From the NCBI GenBank assembly GCA_002256345.1, contig NKIY01000002.1, positions 930,001 to 994,000 of the forward strand: a stretch of DNA of 64,000 bases, read 5' to 3'. The stretch is from Bradyrhizobiaceae bacterium PARB1. GTDB taxonomy: Bacteria; Pseudomonadota; Alphaproteobacteria; Rhizobiales; Xanthobacteraceae. Below are positions 1-9,478 of the stretch, piece after piece. The position numbers were made by a program, and so were the translations under genes. Under the pieces are notes generated by a model that saw only the letters and a program-made list of their open reading frames with translations, was not told the DNA's origin and searched no databases. Positions within the stretch are counted from its first letter, which is position 1. Each line of letters opens with the position of its first letter.

Positions 1-56
1 TATTGAAGAGGCCGAGTTTGGTTGAAATTGGGCCGCGGCGGTAAGCGGCGGAGTTA

Positions 57-584
57 CTACTGCTCGAGGACCATCTGGCCGTTCGAATATTCGAACCGCT
101 TCAACTTGGAGAGGAACGAGAGGCCAAGCAAATTCTCGGACAATGCTTCATCCGGCAGCACCATCGCGTCGACATCGCGCACCGTGATTTCACCGACCTG
201 CACCATCGGCAGCTTTGCGCGGGCCGCTTTCAGCGTTCCGTTCGCCGTTGTCACCGTGGCGTTATATTCTCCCCGCGCAGGACGCAGACCAAAGCGGGCC
301 GCCGACTTCTCATTGAGCGCGATCACCGAGGCGCCGGTATCGACCATGAAGCCGATGCGCTGACCGTCGATACGCGCTTCGGTCTGGAAATGGCCACGGG
401 CATCGCGGGGAATAGTGAGGCTGCGGACGCCGGCCTGCGGTGCGCTGAGAGCAGCCAGCCGGGTCGGCGCAGCTTCGGTGCGGGCCATCGCCGGCGTCGA
501 TGTCATCTTGTCGGCGATCTGAGCCATCACGGTGCCGAGACCGATCAGCACTGCCGCGAGAAACATGATGCTACGCATACGCAA
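57..584 (-). CDS. Retropepsin-like aspartic protease (TIGR02281-type, clan AA)
   Basis: A 175-aa protein with an N-terminal hydrophobic segment (residues 6-22) that could be a signal peptide or anchor, placing the rest in the periplasm. The single aspartic-protease motif DTGAS lies at residues 82-86 and a conserved LLGLSFL motif near residue 152. This single-lobe layout fits the TIGR02281 family of retropepsin-like proteases, which would act as dimers. The physiological substrate is unknown. It lies 122 bases downstream of hrpB on the same strand, so the two may be co-transcribed. Family assignment is solid; proteolytic activity is inferred. Confidence 0.85.
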   Translation of the reverse strand: MRMRSIMFLAAVLIGLGTVMAQIADKMTSTPAMARTEAAPTRLAALSAPQAGVRSLTIPRDARGHFQTEARIDGQRIGFMVDTGASVIALNEKSAARFGLRPARGEYNATVTTANGTLKAARAKLPMVQVGEITVRDVDAMVLPDEALSENLLGLSFLSKLKRFEYSNGQMVLEQ

Positions 585-706
585 CCCTCATCCCGACGCA
601 TACAGGCGGAACCGCAATCGACCACGGATCGCCGCTACCGTCCGCTCGGGACGGCTAACCACACCGCTATTTTCGCGAAAAGGATGAGCGAAGGGTTAAG
701 GCCAGC

Positions 707-3172
707 TCATGTTCCGCGTGGCTTGGCGCGACGGGTCGGCATGGCGGTCGCCGGATCGTCGGGCCAGGGATGGCGCGGATAGCGGCCGCGGAGGTCGGAG
801 CGGACATCCTGATAGCTGCCGCGCCAGAAGCCGGGCAGATCGCGCGTCACTTGCACCGGGCGTTGCGCCGGCGAAAGTAGTTCCAGCACCAGCGGCACTT
901 TGCCCTTGGCGACGGAAGGATGTGTGCCAAGCCCGAACAGCTCCTGCAGGCGGACGGCGATGGTTGGTCCCTGCTCGGCCTCGTAGTCGATCGCGAGCAT
1001 GGTGCCGGTGGGCGCCTCGAAATGAGTCGGCGCTTCCTTGTCGAGCCGGACGCGCTGATCCCAAGGGAGCAGATTCATGATCGCATCGGACAGATCGCCG
1101 GCGGAAAAATCCTTCAGTGACGTCTTGCCGAACAGCGCGGGCATGAGCCAGGTCTCGCGCGTATCGATCAGCGCCTGCTCCGACAGATCGGGCCAGACCT
1201 CGCCTTCGGCAGCACGCAGGAACATCACGCGACCGCGCCACTGTTGCAGCGCTTTCGACCATGGCAAGCGATCGAGACCGAGCGCGGCGAGCCCGTCGGC
1301 AAAGATACGGGCGGCATGTTCGGAAGCGGTAAGCATCAGCGGCGCTTCAGACAAAGTGATCGCATGCAGTGTGCGCTTGCGACGCCCGCGCAGTGAAGCC
1401 GATGCGCGGTCGAAAGTGATCTCATCGGCGTTTTCGATCTGATCCGCGAAGCGCGTCTCGATCTCTGCCTGCGAAAACGGCGCAGCGAGCAGGATGCGGC
1501 CATTGGCAGCGGTGCCGGTGAGTTCGCCAACCGCAATATAGGGCGTTTTGGCAAGCGCTGCGCTCTGCTCGATGGACGCGCCGCGGCCATTGGCCAGCAC
1601 GAAACTGCCATTACCGCGGTTCTTCGCGACGCGATCGGGGAAGGCGAAAGCGAGCATGGCGCCGGTGGAGAGCGCATCTGACTGGGAAGAAGCAGGCATC
1701 TGTCCAGCCCAACGCTCAGCCAACTGCCTGGCACTCGACGCGCGCGGCGAGCGATCGCGGCGAAACTGGTCGAGGCGATGGTCGAGATCGACGCTGTCCC
1801 CGCCAAGGCCGCGCTCAGTGAGAATCGCTGCGATCTCCGCGGCTTCGTCGCCATAGCCGAACCGCGCCGAATCCACGATCATGCGCGCTAGGCGCGGCGG
1901 CAGCGCCAGCGCACGCAGCGAGCGCCCCTCATCGGTGATGCGGCTGTCGCCATCGAGTGCGCCGAGTTCTTCCAGCAAGCTGCGCGCCTCCTTCAAGGCA
2001 GGCACGGGCGGTGGATCGAGGAAAGTCAGCTGCGCGGGATCGCTGACGCCCCATTGTGCGCAATCGAGCAGCAGCGTCGAGAGATCAGCGCTCAGGATTT
2101 CCGGCTGCGTATAAGCGGGCAACGAGGCGGTCTGCGGCTCGTCCCACAGGCGATAGCAGATGCCGGGCTCGGTGCGGCCGGCACGCCCGCGGCGCTGATC
2201 CACGGCGGCGCGCGAAGCGCGTACGGTTTCCAGCCGCGTGAGGCCAATATCGGGCTCGTAGCGCGGCACGCGGGCAAGGCCGCAATCGACAACGATTCGC
2301 ACGCCCTCGATGGTCAGCGAGGTCTCCGCGATGGAGGTCGCCAACACGACCTTGCGCTGGCCCTTGGGCGCTGGCTGGATGGCGCGATCCTGCACGGCAC
2401 TATCCAGCGCGCCGAATAGCGGGACGATTTCGACGCTCGGATCCTGCACGCGCTCGGCTAGAAAATTCTGAGTGCGACGGATCTCGGCGGCGCCGGGCAG
2501 GAAGGCAAGTACCGAGCCCGCATCGGCACGGAGCGCCGATGCGATGGCATCCGCCATCTGCCGTTCGATCTGCACATCCGGCTTGCGGCCGAGATAGCGC
2601 GTCTCTACGGGAAAGGCTCGCCCCTCGCTGGCGATGACCGGCGCATCACCGAGCAGTTTTGCAATCCGCGCGCCGTCGATGGTCGCGGACATCACAAGGA
2701 TGCGGAGATCCTCGCGCAGCCCGGTTTGCGCATCGCGCGCAAGCGCAAGGCCGAGATCGGCATCGAGCGAGCGTTCGTGAAACTCGTCGAACAGCACCGC
2801 ACCGACGCCGGAGAGTTCCGGATCGTCCAGGATCTGGCGTGCGAAGATGCCCTCGGTCACGACCTCGATCCGCGTGCTGCGCGAGATCTTCGAGCCGAAG
2901 CGGACGCGGTAGCCGACCGTCTCGCCGGCACGTTCGCCCAACGTTTTTGCCATCCGCTCGGCGCTGGCGCGTGCGGCGATGCGGCGCGGTTCCAGCATGA
3001 TGATCTTTTTGCCGTCCAGCCAGGGCGCATCGAGCAGCGCCAGCGGCACACGCGTGGTCTTGCCGGCGCCAGGCGGCGCCACCAGCACGGCGGCATTACT
3101 GCCTTGCAGCGCGCCGGCCAGATCGTCCAGCACGGCGTCGATGGGTAAAGATGTATCGAAAGTCCGGGTCAT
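707..3172 (-). CDS. hrpB: ATP-dependent RNA helicase HrpB
   Basis: An 821-aa DEAH-type helicase of full family length. Walker A APPGAGKT is at residues 32-39, the DEFH box at 129-132 and the SAT motif at 162-164. The helicase C-terminal domain follows, with an RRGRAGR motif VI near residue 330, then the HrpB-specific C-terminal domain. HrpB proteins are cytoplasmic helicases of poorly defined RNA-related function, usually dispensable. The start ATG at 3172 gives the expected N-terminus. No truncation or frameshift is seen. Confidence 0.95.
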   Translation of the reverse strand: MTRTFDTSLPIDAVLDDLAGALQGSNAAVLVAPPGAGKTTRVPLALLDAPWLDGKKIIMLEPRRIAARASAERMAKTLGERAGETVGYRVRFGSKISRSTRIEVVTEGIFARQILDDPELSGVGAVLFDEFHERSLDADLGLALARDAQTGLREDLRILVMSATIDGARIAKLLGDAPVIASEGRAFPVETRYLGRKPDVQIERQMADAIASALRADAGSVLAFLPGAAEIRRTQNFLAERVQDPSVEIVPLFGALDSAVQDRAIQPAPKGQRKVVLATSIAETSLTIEGVRIVVDCGLARVPRYEPDIGLTRLETVRASRAAVDQRRGRAGRTEPGICYRLWDEPQTASLPAYTQPEILSADLSTLLLDCAQWGVSDPAQLTFLDPPPVPALKEARSLLEELGALDGDSRITDEGRSLRALALPPRLARMIVDSARFGYGDEAAEIAAILTERGLGGDSVDLDHRLDQFRRDRSPRASSARQLAERWAGQMPASSQSDALSTGAMLAFAFPDRVAKNRGNGSFVLANGRGASIEQSAALAKTPYIAVGELTGTAANGRILLAAPFSQAEIETRFADQIENADEITFDRASASLRGRRKRTLHAITLSEAPLMLTASEHAARIFADGLAALGLDRLPWSKALQQWRGRVMFLRAAEGEVWPDLSEQALIDTRETWLMPALFGKTSLKDFSAGDLSDAIMNLLPWDQRVRLDKEAPTHFEAPTGTMLAIDYEAEQGPTIAVRLQELFGLGTHPSVAKGKVPLVLELLSPAQRPVQVTRDLPGFWRGSYQDVRSDLRGRYPRHPWPDDPATAMPTRRAKPRGT

Positions 3173-3321
3173 GAGGCTCGCATCTGTTAACGCCCATTAA
3201 CCAGCGCGCGATGCTCGCGCAAGCGTGACCATCCGATCAATAATTTGGATCATGACAGCAAGCCATTTGAAACCGATTGTCCCGATTATGCCGCGCAAAA
3301 GGGGCGCCGAGAGGGATTACC

Positions 3322-4362
3322 ATGACCATGAGCGGCATATCGGCCGGCTCGGAGCGGGTCGACTGGGTCGACTACGCCAAGGGCATCTGCATCATCATGG
3401 TGGTGATGATGCATTCGGTGCTGGGCACCGAACTCGCCGCCGGCCAGACCGGCTACATGCATTATCTCGTCGAATTCGCCAAACCGTTCCGGATGCCGGA
3501 CTTCTTCCTCATCTCCGGCCTGTTCCTGGCGCGCGTGATCGGTCGCGACTGGCGCACCTATCTCGACCGCAAGGTGATACATTTCCTGTATTTCTATGTG
3601 CTGTGGGTCACCATCCAGTTCGGCTTCAAGGCACCGGGCTTCGCCGCCGAACATGGCTGGCCCTATGTGATCAAACTGTATCTCCTGTCCTATATCGATC
3701 CGTTCGGCACGCTGTGGTTCATCTATCTGCTACCGGTCTTCTTCGTGCTGACCAAAGCCACGCGCAACGTGCACCCCGCGCTGATCTGGGGTATCGCCGC
3801 AGTGCTCGAGAGCCTGCATGTGCAGACCGGCTGGACCGCCATCGACGAATTCTGTGCGCGCTTCGTCTACTTCTATTCGGGCTATCTGTTCGCGTCTCAG
3901 GTTTTCGCGCTGTCGGACAAGGCTCGGGCGAAGCCCACGTTGGCGCTGATCAGCCTCGCCGTCTGGGCGGTGGTGAATGCCGCGCTGGTGCATGGCGGCG
4001 TCAGCGAATGGCCCGTGATATCGCTCGCACTCGGCTTTGCCGGTGCAATGGCAATCATCGTGGTCGGCACCTTGTTGGCGAAGATGCAATGGCTCGGTTT
4101 CGTGCGTTTCTTCGGCGAGCATTCTATCGTGATCTATCTCGCTTTCTTCCTGCCGATGGCCACCGCACGCACGGTTCTCCTGAAATTCGCGCCGCTGGAC
4201 ATCGGCACCATCGCGCTGCTGGTCACTGTCAGCGGCATCGTCGGTGCGCTGGCGATCTGGTGGCTGGCCCTTAAGCTGCGCGCCAATTTCCTGTTCGAAC
4301 GACCGCAGGCGTTCTGGATCGCACCTAGGAAACAGGGCGCGCGGCTGCAGGCAGCGGAGTGA
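3322..4362 (+). CDS. Acyltransferase family 3 membrane protein
   Basis: A 346-aa integral membrane protein with about ten hydrophobic segments. The N-terminal RVDWVDYAKGICIIMVVMMH region, in which a histidine follows the first membrane helix, is typical of acyltransferase-3 proteins (OafB/OpgC/NodX-like). These transfer acyl groups to exported or surface carbohydrates. I chose the ATG at 3322 because a GAGAGGGA ribosome-binding sequence precedes it; the open frame extends 15 codons further upstream without one. No sugar-biosynthesis genes are adjacent, so the acceptor cannot be inferred. Confidence 0.8.
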   Translation: MTMSGISAGSERVDWVDYAKGICIIMVVMMHSVLGTELAAGQTGYMHYLVEFAKPFRMPDFFLISGLFLARVIGRDWRTYLDRKVIHFLYFYVLWVTIQFGFKAPGFAAEHGWPYVIKLYLLSYIDPFGTLWFIYLLPVFFVLTKATRNVHPALIWGIAAVLESLHVQTGWTAIDEFCARFVYFYSGYLFASQVFALSDKARAKPTLALISLAVWAVVNAALVHGGVSEWPVISLALGFAGAMAIIVVGTLLAKMQWLGFVRFFGEHSIVIYLAFFLPMATARTVLLKFAPLDIGTIALLVTVSGIVGALAIWWLALKLRANFLFERPQAFWIAPRKQGARLQAAE

Positions 4363-4456
4363 GATGCCCCGTACCGCAGATTACGGCTTCGCCTAATCCG
4401 CGGTACGGCCGGCATGCGGGGCTGTCATTCGCCGCAAAAATCCTTAAATTGCGGCC

Positions 4457-7400
4457 ATGTCGAAAGCCCCCGCAAAATCCGCCTCCCCCGCCCCTGTGAC
4501 AGCGCCCGGTAAGGGCGACCATGTCTTTCTGGTGGACGGCTCGTCCTACATCTTCCGCGCCTATCACGCGCTGCCGCCGCTGAACCGCAAATCCGACGGG
4601 TTGCAGGTCAATGCGGTGCTGGGCTTCTGCAACATGCTGTGGAAGCTGATGCGGGACATGCCGCCGGCAGACAAGCCGACGCATCTGGCGATCATCTTCG
4701 ACAAATCCGAGATCACCTTCCGCAACAAGCTCTACCCCGACTACAAGGCGCATCGGCCACCAGCCCCTGACGACCTAATCCCGCAATTCGCGCTGATCCG
4801 CGACGCGGTGCGGGCCTTCGACCTGCCCTGTATCGAACAGGGCGGCTTCGAGGCCGACGACCTGATCGCCACCTATGTACGCGAGGCCAGCGCGCGCGGC
4901 GCGGTTTCCACCATCGTCTCGTCCGACAAGGACCTGATGCAACTCGTGACCGAGCGGGTCACCATGTATGACACCATGAAGGACCGCCGCCTCGGCGTGC
5001 CCGAGGTGATCGAGAAATTTGGCGTGCCGCCGGAGAAGGTGGTCGAGGTGCAGGCGCTGGCCGGCGACAGCGTCGACAACGTGCCGGGCGTGCCGGGCAT
5101 CGGCATCAAGACTGCGGCGCAGCTCATCACCGAATATGGCGATCTCGAAAGCCTGTTGGCCCGTGCTCCCGAGATCAAGCAGCCGAAGCGTCGCGAGGCA
5201 CTGATCGAGAATGCCGAGAAGGCCCGCATCTCGCGCCAGCTCGTGCTGCTCGATGATAAGGTGGCGCTCGACGTGCCGCTCGATGATCTCGCGGTGCACG
5301 AGCCGGATGCGCGGAAGCTCATCGCGTTTCTGAAGCGAATGGAGTTCACCACCCTCACCCGCCGCGTCGCCGAATATTCGCAGATTGACATTGCCGACGT
5401 GCCGGCCGAGGCGGAAGGCGGCGCTGCGAAGCCAACGGGGAAGATCGGTGGAGAGGCGGGTGGCCAGGGGGGCGATCTGTTCGGCGATACCGAGCAGGTT
5501 CCTGCGGCGAAGAAGAAAGCCAATGGCACTGGCGCCCATGCGACCGGCCCGGGCGGCAAGGACGTGCTGACGCCGGCGGCTTTTGCCAAGGCGCGCGCTG
5601 AAGCCGCGCGCAACGCGCCAGTGAAACGCGACAGCTACAAGACGATTCGCAACAATGCCGATCTCGGCAAGTGGATCGCCCGCATTCTCGACACCGGCCA
5701 TGTGGCCTTCGAGGCCAAAGCAAGCTCGGACGATCCCATGCAGGCCGACATCGTCGGTCTCGCGCTGGCGCTTGGGCCGAATGATGCCGCCTATATTCCA
5801 TTCGCACATCGTCAGGCCGGCGATGGCGCGGGCCTATTCGCTGCCGATCTCGAACCGGATCAGCTCAAGACCGCCGACGCGCTGGAAGCGCTGAAGCCGC
5901 TGCTGGAAACGCCGGGGCTGCTCAAGATCGGCTTCAACATCAAGTTCACCGCGGTACTGCTGGCGCAACACGGCATCACGCTGCGCAACCATGACGATGT
6001 GCAGTTGATGTCCTATGCACTCGATGCCGGCCGCAATGCGCATGGGCTCGAGGCACTGGCGGAGAGCTGGCTCGGCCACGCCATGCTCGGCTATGGCGAC
6101 ATCATCGGCTCCGGCAAGAACAAGCTGACCTATGAGCAGGTGAAGATCGACCGCGCCACCGAATATGCCGCCGAGGATGCCGACGTTCTGCTGCGGCTGT
6201 GGACTGTGCTGAAGCCGCGCCTCGCGGCCGAGCGCATGAATACGGTGTATGAGACGCTGGAACGTCCGCTGATCGCCGTACTGGCGCGAATGGAACGGCG
6301 CGGCATCTCGATCGATCGTCAGGTGCTTTCAAAACTTTCCGCGGATTTCGCCCAGACGGCTGCCCGGATCGAATCCGAGATCAAGGAGATCGCCGGCGAG
6401 GACATCAATATCGGCAGCCCGAAGCAGCTCGGCGATATCCTGTTCGGCAAGATGGGCCTGCCCGGCGGCAGCAAGACCAAGACCGGCGCGTGGTCAACGT
6501 CGGCCCAGGTGCTGGATGAACTGGCTGAACAGGGCCACGAATTCCCGCGCAAAATCCTCGACTGGCGGCAGGTATCGAAACTGCGCTCGACCTATACGGA
6601 CGCGCTACCGAACTACGTGCATCCGCAGACCCACCGTGTTCACACCACTTATGCGCTGGCGGCGACGACCACGGGCCGCCTATCGTCGAACGAACCGAAC
6701 CTGCAGAACATCCCGGTGCGCACCGAAGACGGCCGCAAGATCCGCCGCGCTTTCGTGGCGAGCGAAGGCCACAAGCTGGTTTCAGCGGACTACTCGCAGA
6801 TCGAGCTGCGCCTGCTGGCGGAAATCGCCGATATCCCAGTGCTGAAACAGGCCTTCCAGGACGGGCTCGACATTCACGCCATGACGGCGTCGGAAATGTT
6901 CGGCGTGCCGGTGAAGGACATGCCGGCTGAAGTCCGCCGCCGTGCCAAGGCAATCAATTTCGGCATCATCTACGGCATCTCGGCCTTCGGCCTCGCCAAC
7001 CAGCTCGGCATCCCGCGCGAGGAAGCATCCGCTTACATCAAGAAATACTTCGAGCGCTTCCCTGGCATCCGCGCCTACATGGATCAGACCCGCGACTTCT
7101 GCAGGGAGCATGGCTTTGTGACGACGCTGTTCGGCCGCAAATGTCATTACCCAGACATCAAGGCGTCGAACCCGTCGCTGCGCGCGTTCAATGAGCGCGC
7201 CGCCATCAATGCACGCCTGCAGGGCACCGCCGCCGACATCATCCGCCGTGCCATGAGCCGGATGGAGGATGCGCTGGCCGAGAAGAAGCTCTCAGCCAAG
7301 ATGCTGCTGCAGGTGCATGATGAACTGATCTTCGAAGTGCCGGACGATGAAGTCGCAGCGACGCTTCCGGTGGTCCAGCACACGATGCAGGACGCACCAT

Positions 7401-7474
7401 TTCCAGCGGTGTTACTGTCCGTGCCGCTGCACGTGGATGCTCGCGCGGCAAACAATTGGGAAGAGGCGCATTGA
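4457..7474 (+). CDS. polA: DNA polymerase I (proofreading motif degenerate)
   Basis: A 1005-aa three-domain polymerase. The 5'-3' exonuclease domain covers about residues 15-310. A low-complexity Gly/Ala/Lys linker (about 315-395) leads to the 3'-5' exonuclease-like domain (about 400-600), then the polymerase domain with DYSQIELR, the O-helix RRRAKAINFGIIYG and VHDELIFEVP. Polymerase motifs are intact. In the 3'-5' domain the catalytic Asp-x-Glu is replaced by Glu419-Ala-Lys421, and the second-motif Asp by Thr498 (NIKFT). Only the third motif, YAAEDAD, is kept. The enzyme should fill gaps and remove primers but probably lacks proofreading. The LysE gene follows one base after its stop codon. 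Confidence 0.97.
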   Translation: MSKAPAKSASPAPVTAPGKGDHVFLVDGSSYIFRAYHALPPLNRKSDGLQVNAVLGFCNMLWKLMRDMPPADKPTHLAIIFDKSEITFRNKLYPDYKAHRPPAPDDLIPQFALIRDAVRAFDLPCIEQGGFEADDLIATYVREASARGAVSTIVSSDKDLMQLVTERVTMYDTMKDRRLGVPEVIEKFGVPPEKVVEVQALAGDSVDNVPGVPGIGIKTAAQLITEYGDLESLLARAPEIKQPKRREALIENAEKARISRQLVLLDDKVALDVPLDDLAVHEPDARKLIAFLKRMEFTTLTRRVAEYSQIDIADVPAEAEGGAAKPTGKIGGEAGGQGGDLFGDTEQVPAAKKKANGTGAHATGPGGKDVLTPAAFAKARAEAARNAPVKRDSYKTIRNNADLGKWIARILDTGHVAFEAKASSDDPMQADIVGLALALGPNDAAYIPFAHRQAGDGAGLFAADLEPDQLKTADALEALKPLLETPGLLKIGFNIKFTAVLLAQHGITLRNHDDVQLMSYALDAGRNAHGLEALAESWLGHAMLGYGDIIGSGKNKLTYEQVKIDRATEYAAEDADVLLRLWTVLKPRLAAERMNTVYETLERPLIAVLARMERRGISIDRQVLSKLSADFAQTAARIESEIKEIAGEDINIGSPKQLGDILFGKMGLPGGSKTKTGAWSTSAQVLDELAEQGHEFPRKILDWRQVSKLRSTYTDALPNYVHPQTHRVHTTYALAATTTGRLSSNEPNLQNIPVRTEDGRKIRRAFVASEGHKLVSADYSQIELRLLAEIADIPVLKQAFQDGLDIHAMTASEMFGVPVKDMPAEVRRRAKAINFGIIYGISAFGLANQLGIPREEASAYIKKYFERFPGIRAYMDQTRDFCREHGFVTTLFGRKCHYPDIKASNPSLRAFNERAAINARLQGTAADIIRRAMSRMEDALAEKKLSAKMLLQVHDELIFEVPDDEVAATLPVVQHTMQDAPFPAVLLSVPLHVDARAANNWEEAH

Positions 7475-7475
7475 G

Positions 7476-8111
7476 ATGCCGCATACGACCGCCTTGCTCG
7501 GCTTCGCCCTCGTTTCGCTCGGCATGGTGCTGACGCCCGGGCCGAACATGATCTATCTGATCTCGCGCTCCATCACCCAGGGGCGCGTGGCCGGCTTGAT
7601 CTCGCTCGGCGGCGTCGCACTCGGTTTCGTGTTCTATATGCTCTGCGCGGCCTTCGGCATCACGGCGCTACTATTCGCTATCCCTTATGCCTACGACGCC
7701 CTGCGCCTTGCCGGCGCCGCCTATCTCGGCTGGCTCGCTTGGCAGGCGCTGAAGCCGAATGGACGTTCGCCGTTTCAGGTGAAAACGCTCGCCATCGACA
7801 GTCCGCGAAAACTGTTCCTGATGGGCTTCCTCACCAATCTCCTCAATCCGAAGATCGCCATGCTCTATCTGGCGCTGCTGCCGCAATTCATCGATCCCGG
7901 CGCAGACAGCGTGCTGACGCAATCACTGGCGCTCGGCGCGACGCAGATTGCCATCAGCGTCGGTGTGAATGCGATAATCGCTGTCGCTGCCGGATCGATC
8001 GCTCTGTTTCTGGCAGAGCGTCCGACCTGGCTGAAATTGCAGCGCTGGCTGATGGGTACCGTGCTGGCGGGCCTCGCCGTCCGTATGGCGCTGGAGTCGC
8101 GGCGAAGCTAG
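7476..8111 (+). CDS. LysE/RhtB family amino-acid exporter
   Basis: A 211-aa inner-membrane protein with six likely helices. The N-terminal LTPGPNMIYLISRSITQGR is the hallmark of LysE/RhtB translocators, which export amino acids such as homoserine, threonine, lysine or leucine. The start is the ATG at 7476, one base after the polA stop, suggesting translational coupling; the open frame reaching into polA is discarded. Its stop codon shares a CTAG with the stop of the converging glutathione S-transferase gene. The exported substrate cannot be read from the sequence. Confidence 0.9.
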   Translation: MPHTTALLGFALVSLGMVLTPGPNMIYLISRSITQGRVAGLISLGGVALGFVFYMLCAAFGITALLFAIPYAYDALRLAGAAYLGWLAWQALKPNGRSPFQVKTLAIDSPRKLFLMGFLTNLLNPKIAMLYLALLPQFIDPGADSVLTQSLALGATQIAISVGVNAIIAVAAGSIALFLAERPTWLKLQRWLMGTVLAGLAVRMALESRRS

Positions 8112-8734
8112 TCCAGCTTCACCTCAAAGCCCCGCTGCACCGCCGGGCGCGCCATCAGTTGCTCGTACCAGCGCTTCACGTTTGGGAAGTCCTCCAGCGC
8201 CACCTTGTGGCGCGGATGCCGCCAGGCCCAACCGAGGATGGCGAAATCGGCCACTGACAGGCTGCCCGCGACAAATTCGTGATCCGCGAGCCGGCGATTC
8301 AGCACGCCATAAAGCCGCCGCGTCTCGTCGGAGAAGCGCTTCAATCCGTATGCGCGATCCGTCTCATTCTCCAGCGCGATGAAATGATGCACCTGGCCGG
8401 GCATCGGGCCGAAACCGCCCATCTGCCACATCAACCATTCCAGCACCGGGATGCGATCGCCGAGCGATTTCGGCAGGAACTTGCCGGTCTTCTCGCCGAG
8501 ATAGAGCAGGATGGCGCCGGATTCGAACACGCTGACCGGCTTGCCGTCCGGCCCTTCGGGATCGACGATAGCGGGAATCTTGTTGTTCGGGCTGAGCTTG
8601 AGGAATTCCGGCTTCTGCTGCTCGCCTTTGGCGATGTTCACCGGGAACACCTTGTAAGGCAGCCCCATCTCTTCCAGCGCGACGGAGATCTTGCGGCCGT
8701 TCGGCGTATTCCACGTATGCAATTCGATGGTCAT
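8108..8734 (-). CDS. Glutathione S-transferase, YfcG/Ure2-like
   Basis: A 208-aa cytoplasmic protein with an N-terminal thioredoxin-fold domain beginning ELHTWNTPNGRKISVALEE and a C-terminal all-helical GST domain. The TPNGRK segment and the NKIPAIVDPEG stretch around residues 52-63 resemble the YfcG/YghU (Ure2-like) group, which acts as a glutathione-dependent disulfide reductase more than a classical transferase. I chose the ATG at 8734; the frame upstream has no GST homology. It is divergent from pyrE, 142 bases away. Confidence 0.9.
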   Translation of the reverse strand: MTIELHTWNTPNGRKISVALEEMGLPYKVFPVNIAKGEQQKPEFLKLSPNNKIPAIVDPEGPDGKPVSVFESGAILLYLGEKTGKFLPKSLGDRIPVLEWLMWQMGGFGPMPGQVHHFIALENETDRAYGLKRFSDETRRLYGVLNRRLADHEFVAGSLSVADFAILGWAWRHPRHKVALEDFPNVKRWYEQLMARPAVQRGFEVKLD

Positions 8735-8876
8735 GCGTTTCCCTTCCCGATTTTCGCAAGCTGTATCATCGTCCGGCGCGGCCGCAAACGGCGGCTGTTG
8801 ACGGGGCCGCCTGCGCTCTGGCCTATCCGGCCCGGGGCCGGTAAATTGCCGCGGTTTACCTGAAAGAGAGATCGCC

Positions 8877-9440
8877 TTGTCCAACACAGCCGCCCGCGCC
8901 CGCCTGCAAGAGATCATCCGCGACCGTTCGTTCGGTTATGGCGAGATCACGCTCGCTTCGGGCCGCAAGAGCAATTTCTACTTCAACCTGAAGCCGACCA
9001 TGTGCGACCCGGAAGGCGCTGCGCTGCTCGCCGAACTGACCTATGAGGCGCTGAAGGACGACAAGCTCGATTATGTCGGCGGCCTGGAGATGGGCGCGGT
9101 GCCGCTGGCCGGTGCGCTGGCGCAGCTGTCATGGATGAAGGGCGCACCGATCGGCGCGTTCTTCGTACGCAAGAAGCCGAAGGAACATGGCGCACGCCTC
9201 GCCATCGAAGGCCTGACCAAGACCGAGAGTCTGAAAGGCAAGCGCGTCGTCATCGTCGAGGACGTCACGACCACCGGCGGTTCCGCCGTGAAGGCGCTCG
9301 ATGCCGTGCGCGAAGCCGGCGCGGAAGTGGCGCTGGTTTTCACGATGGTCGATCGCGACGAAGGCGCGACCGAGACTTTCGCCGCGGCCGGTGTGCCATT
9401 TCGTTCGCTTTACAAGGCGTCCGAATTCCTCAAAGGTTGA
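8877..9440 (+). CDS. pyrE: Orotate phosphoribosyltransferase
   Basis: A 187-aa cytoplasmic enzyme converting orotate and PRPP to OMP in pyrimidine synthesis. The PRPP-binding motif [13 protein letters not shown] is at residues 125-137, and an N-terminal FGEITLASG-like stretch (here YGEITLASG) is present. The start is the TTG at 8877, preceded by GAAAGAGAG; no ATG gives the conserved N-terminus. An antiporter gene follows 38 bases later on the same strand. No pyrC or pyrF is nearby. Confidence 0.96.
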   Translation: MSNTAARARLQEIIRDRSFGYGEITLASGRKSNFYFNLKPTMCDPEGAALLAELTYEALKDDKLDYVGGLEMGAVPLAGALAQLSWMKGAPIGAFFVRKKPKEHGARLAIEGLTKTESLKGKRVVIVEDVTTTGGSAVKALDAVREAGAEVALVFTMVDRDEGATETFAAAGVPFRSLYKASEFLKG

Positions 9441-9478
9441 CCATCTCGGGCCTCCACGCGAGACCGATACCGTCTCTC

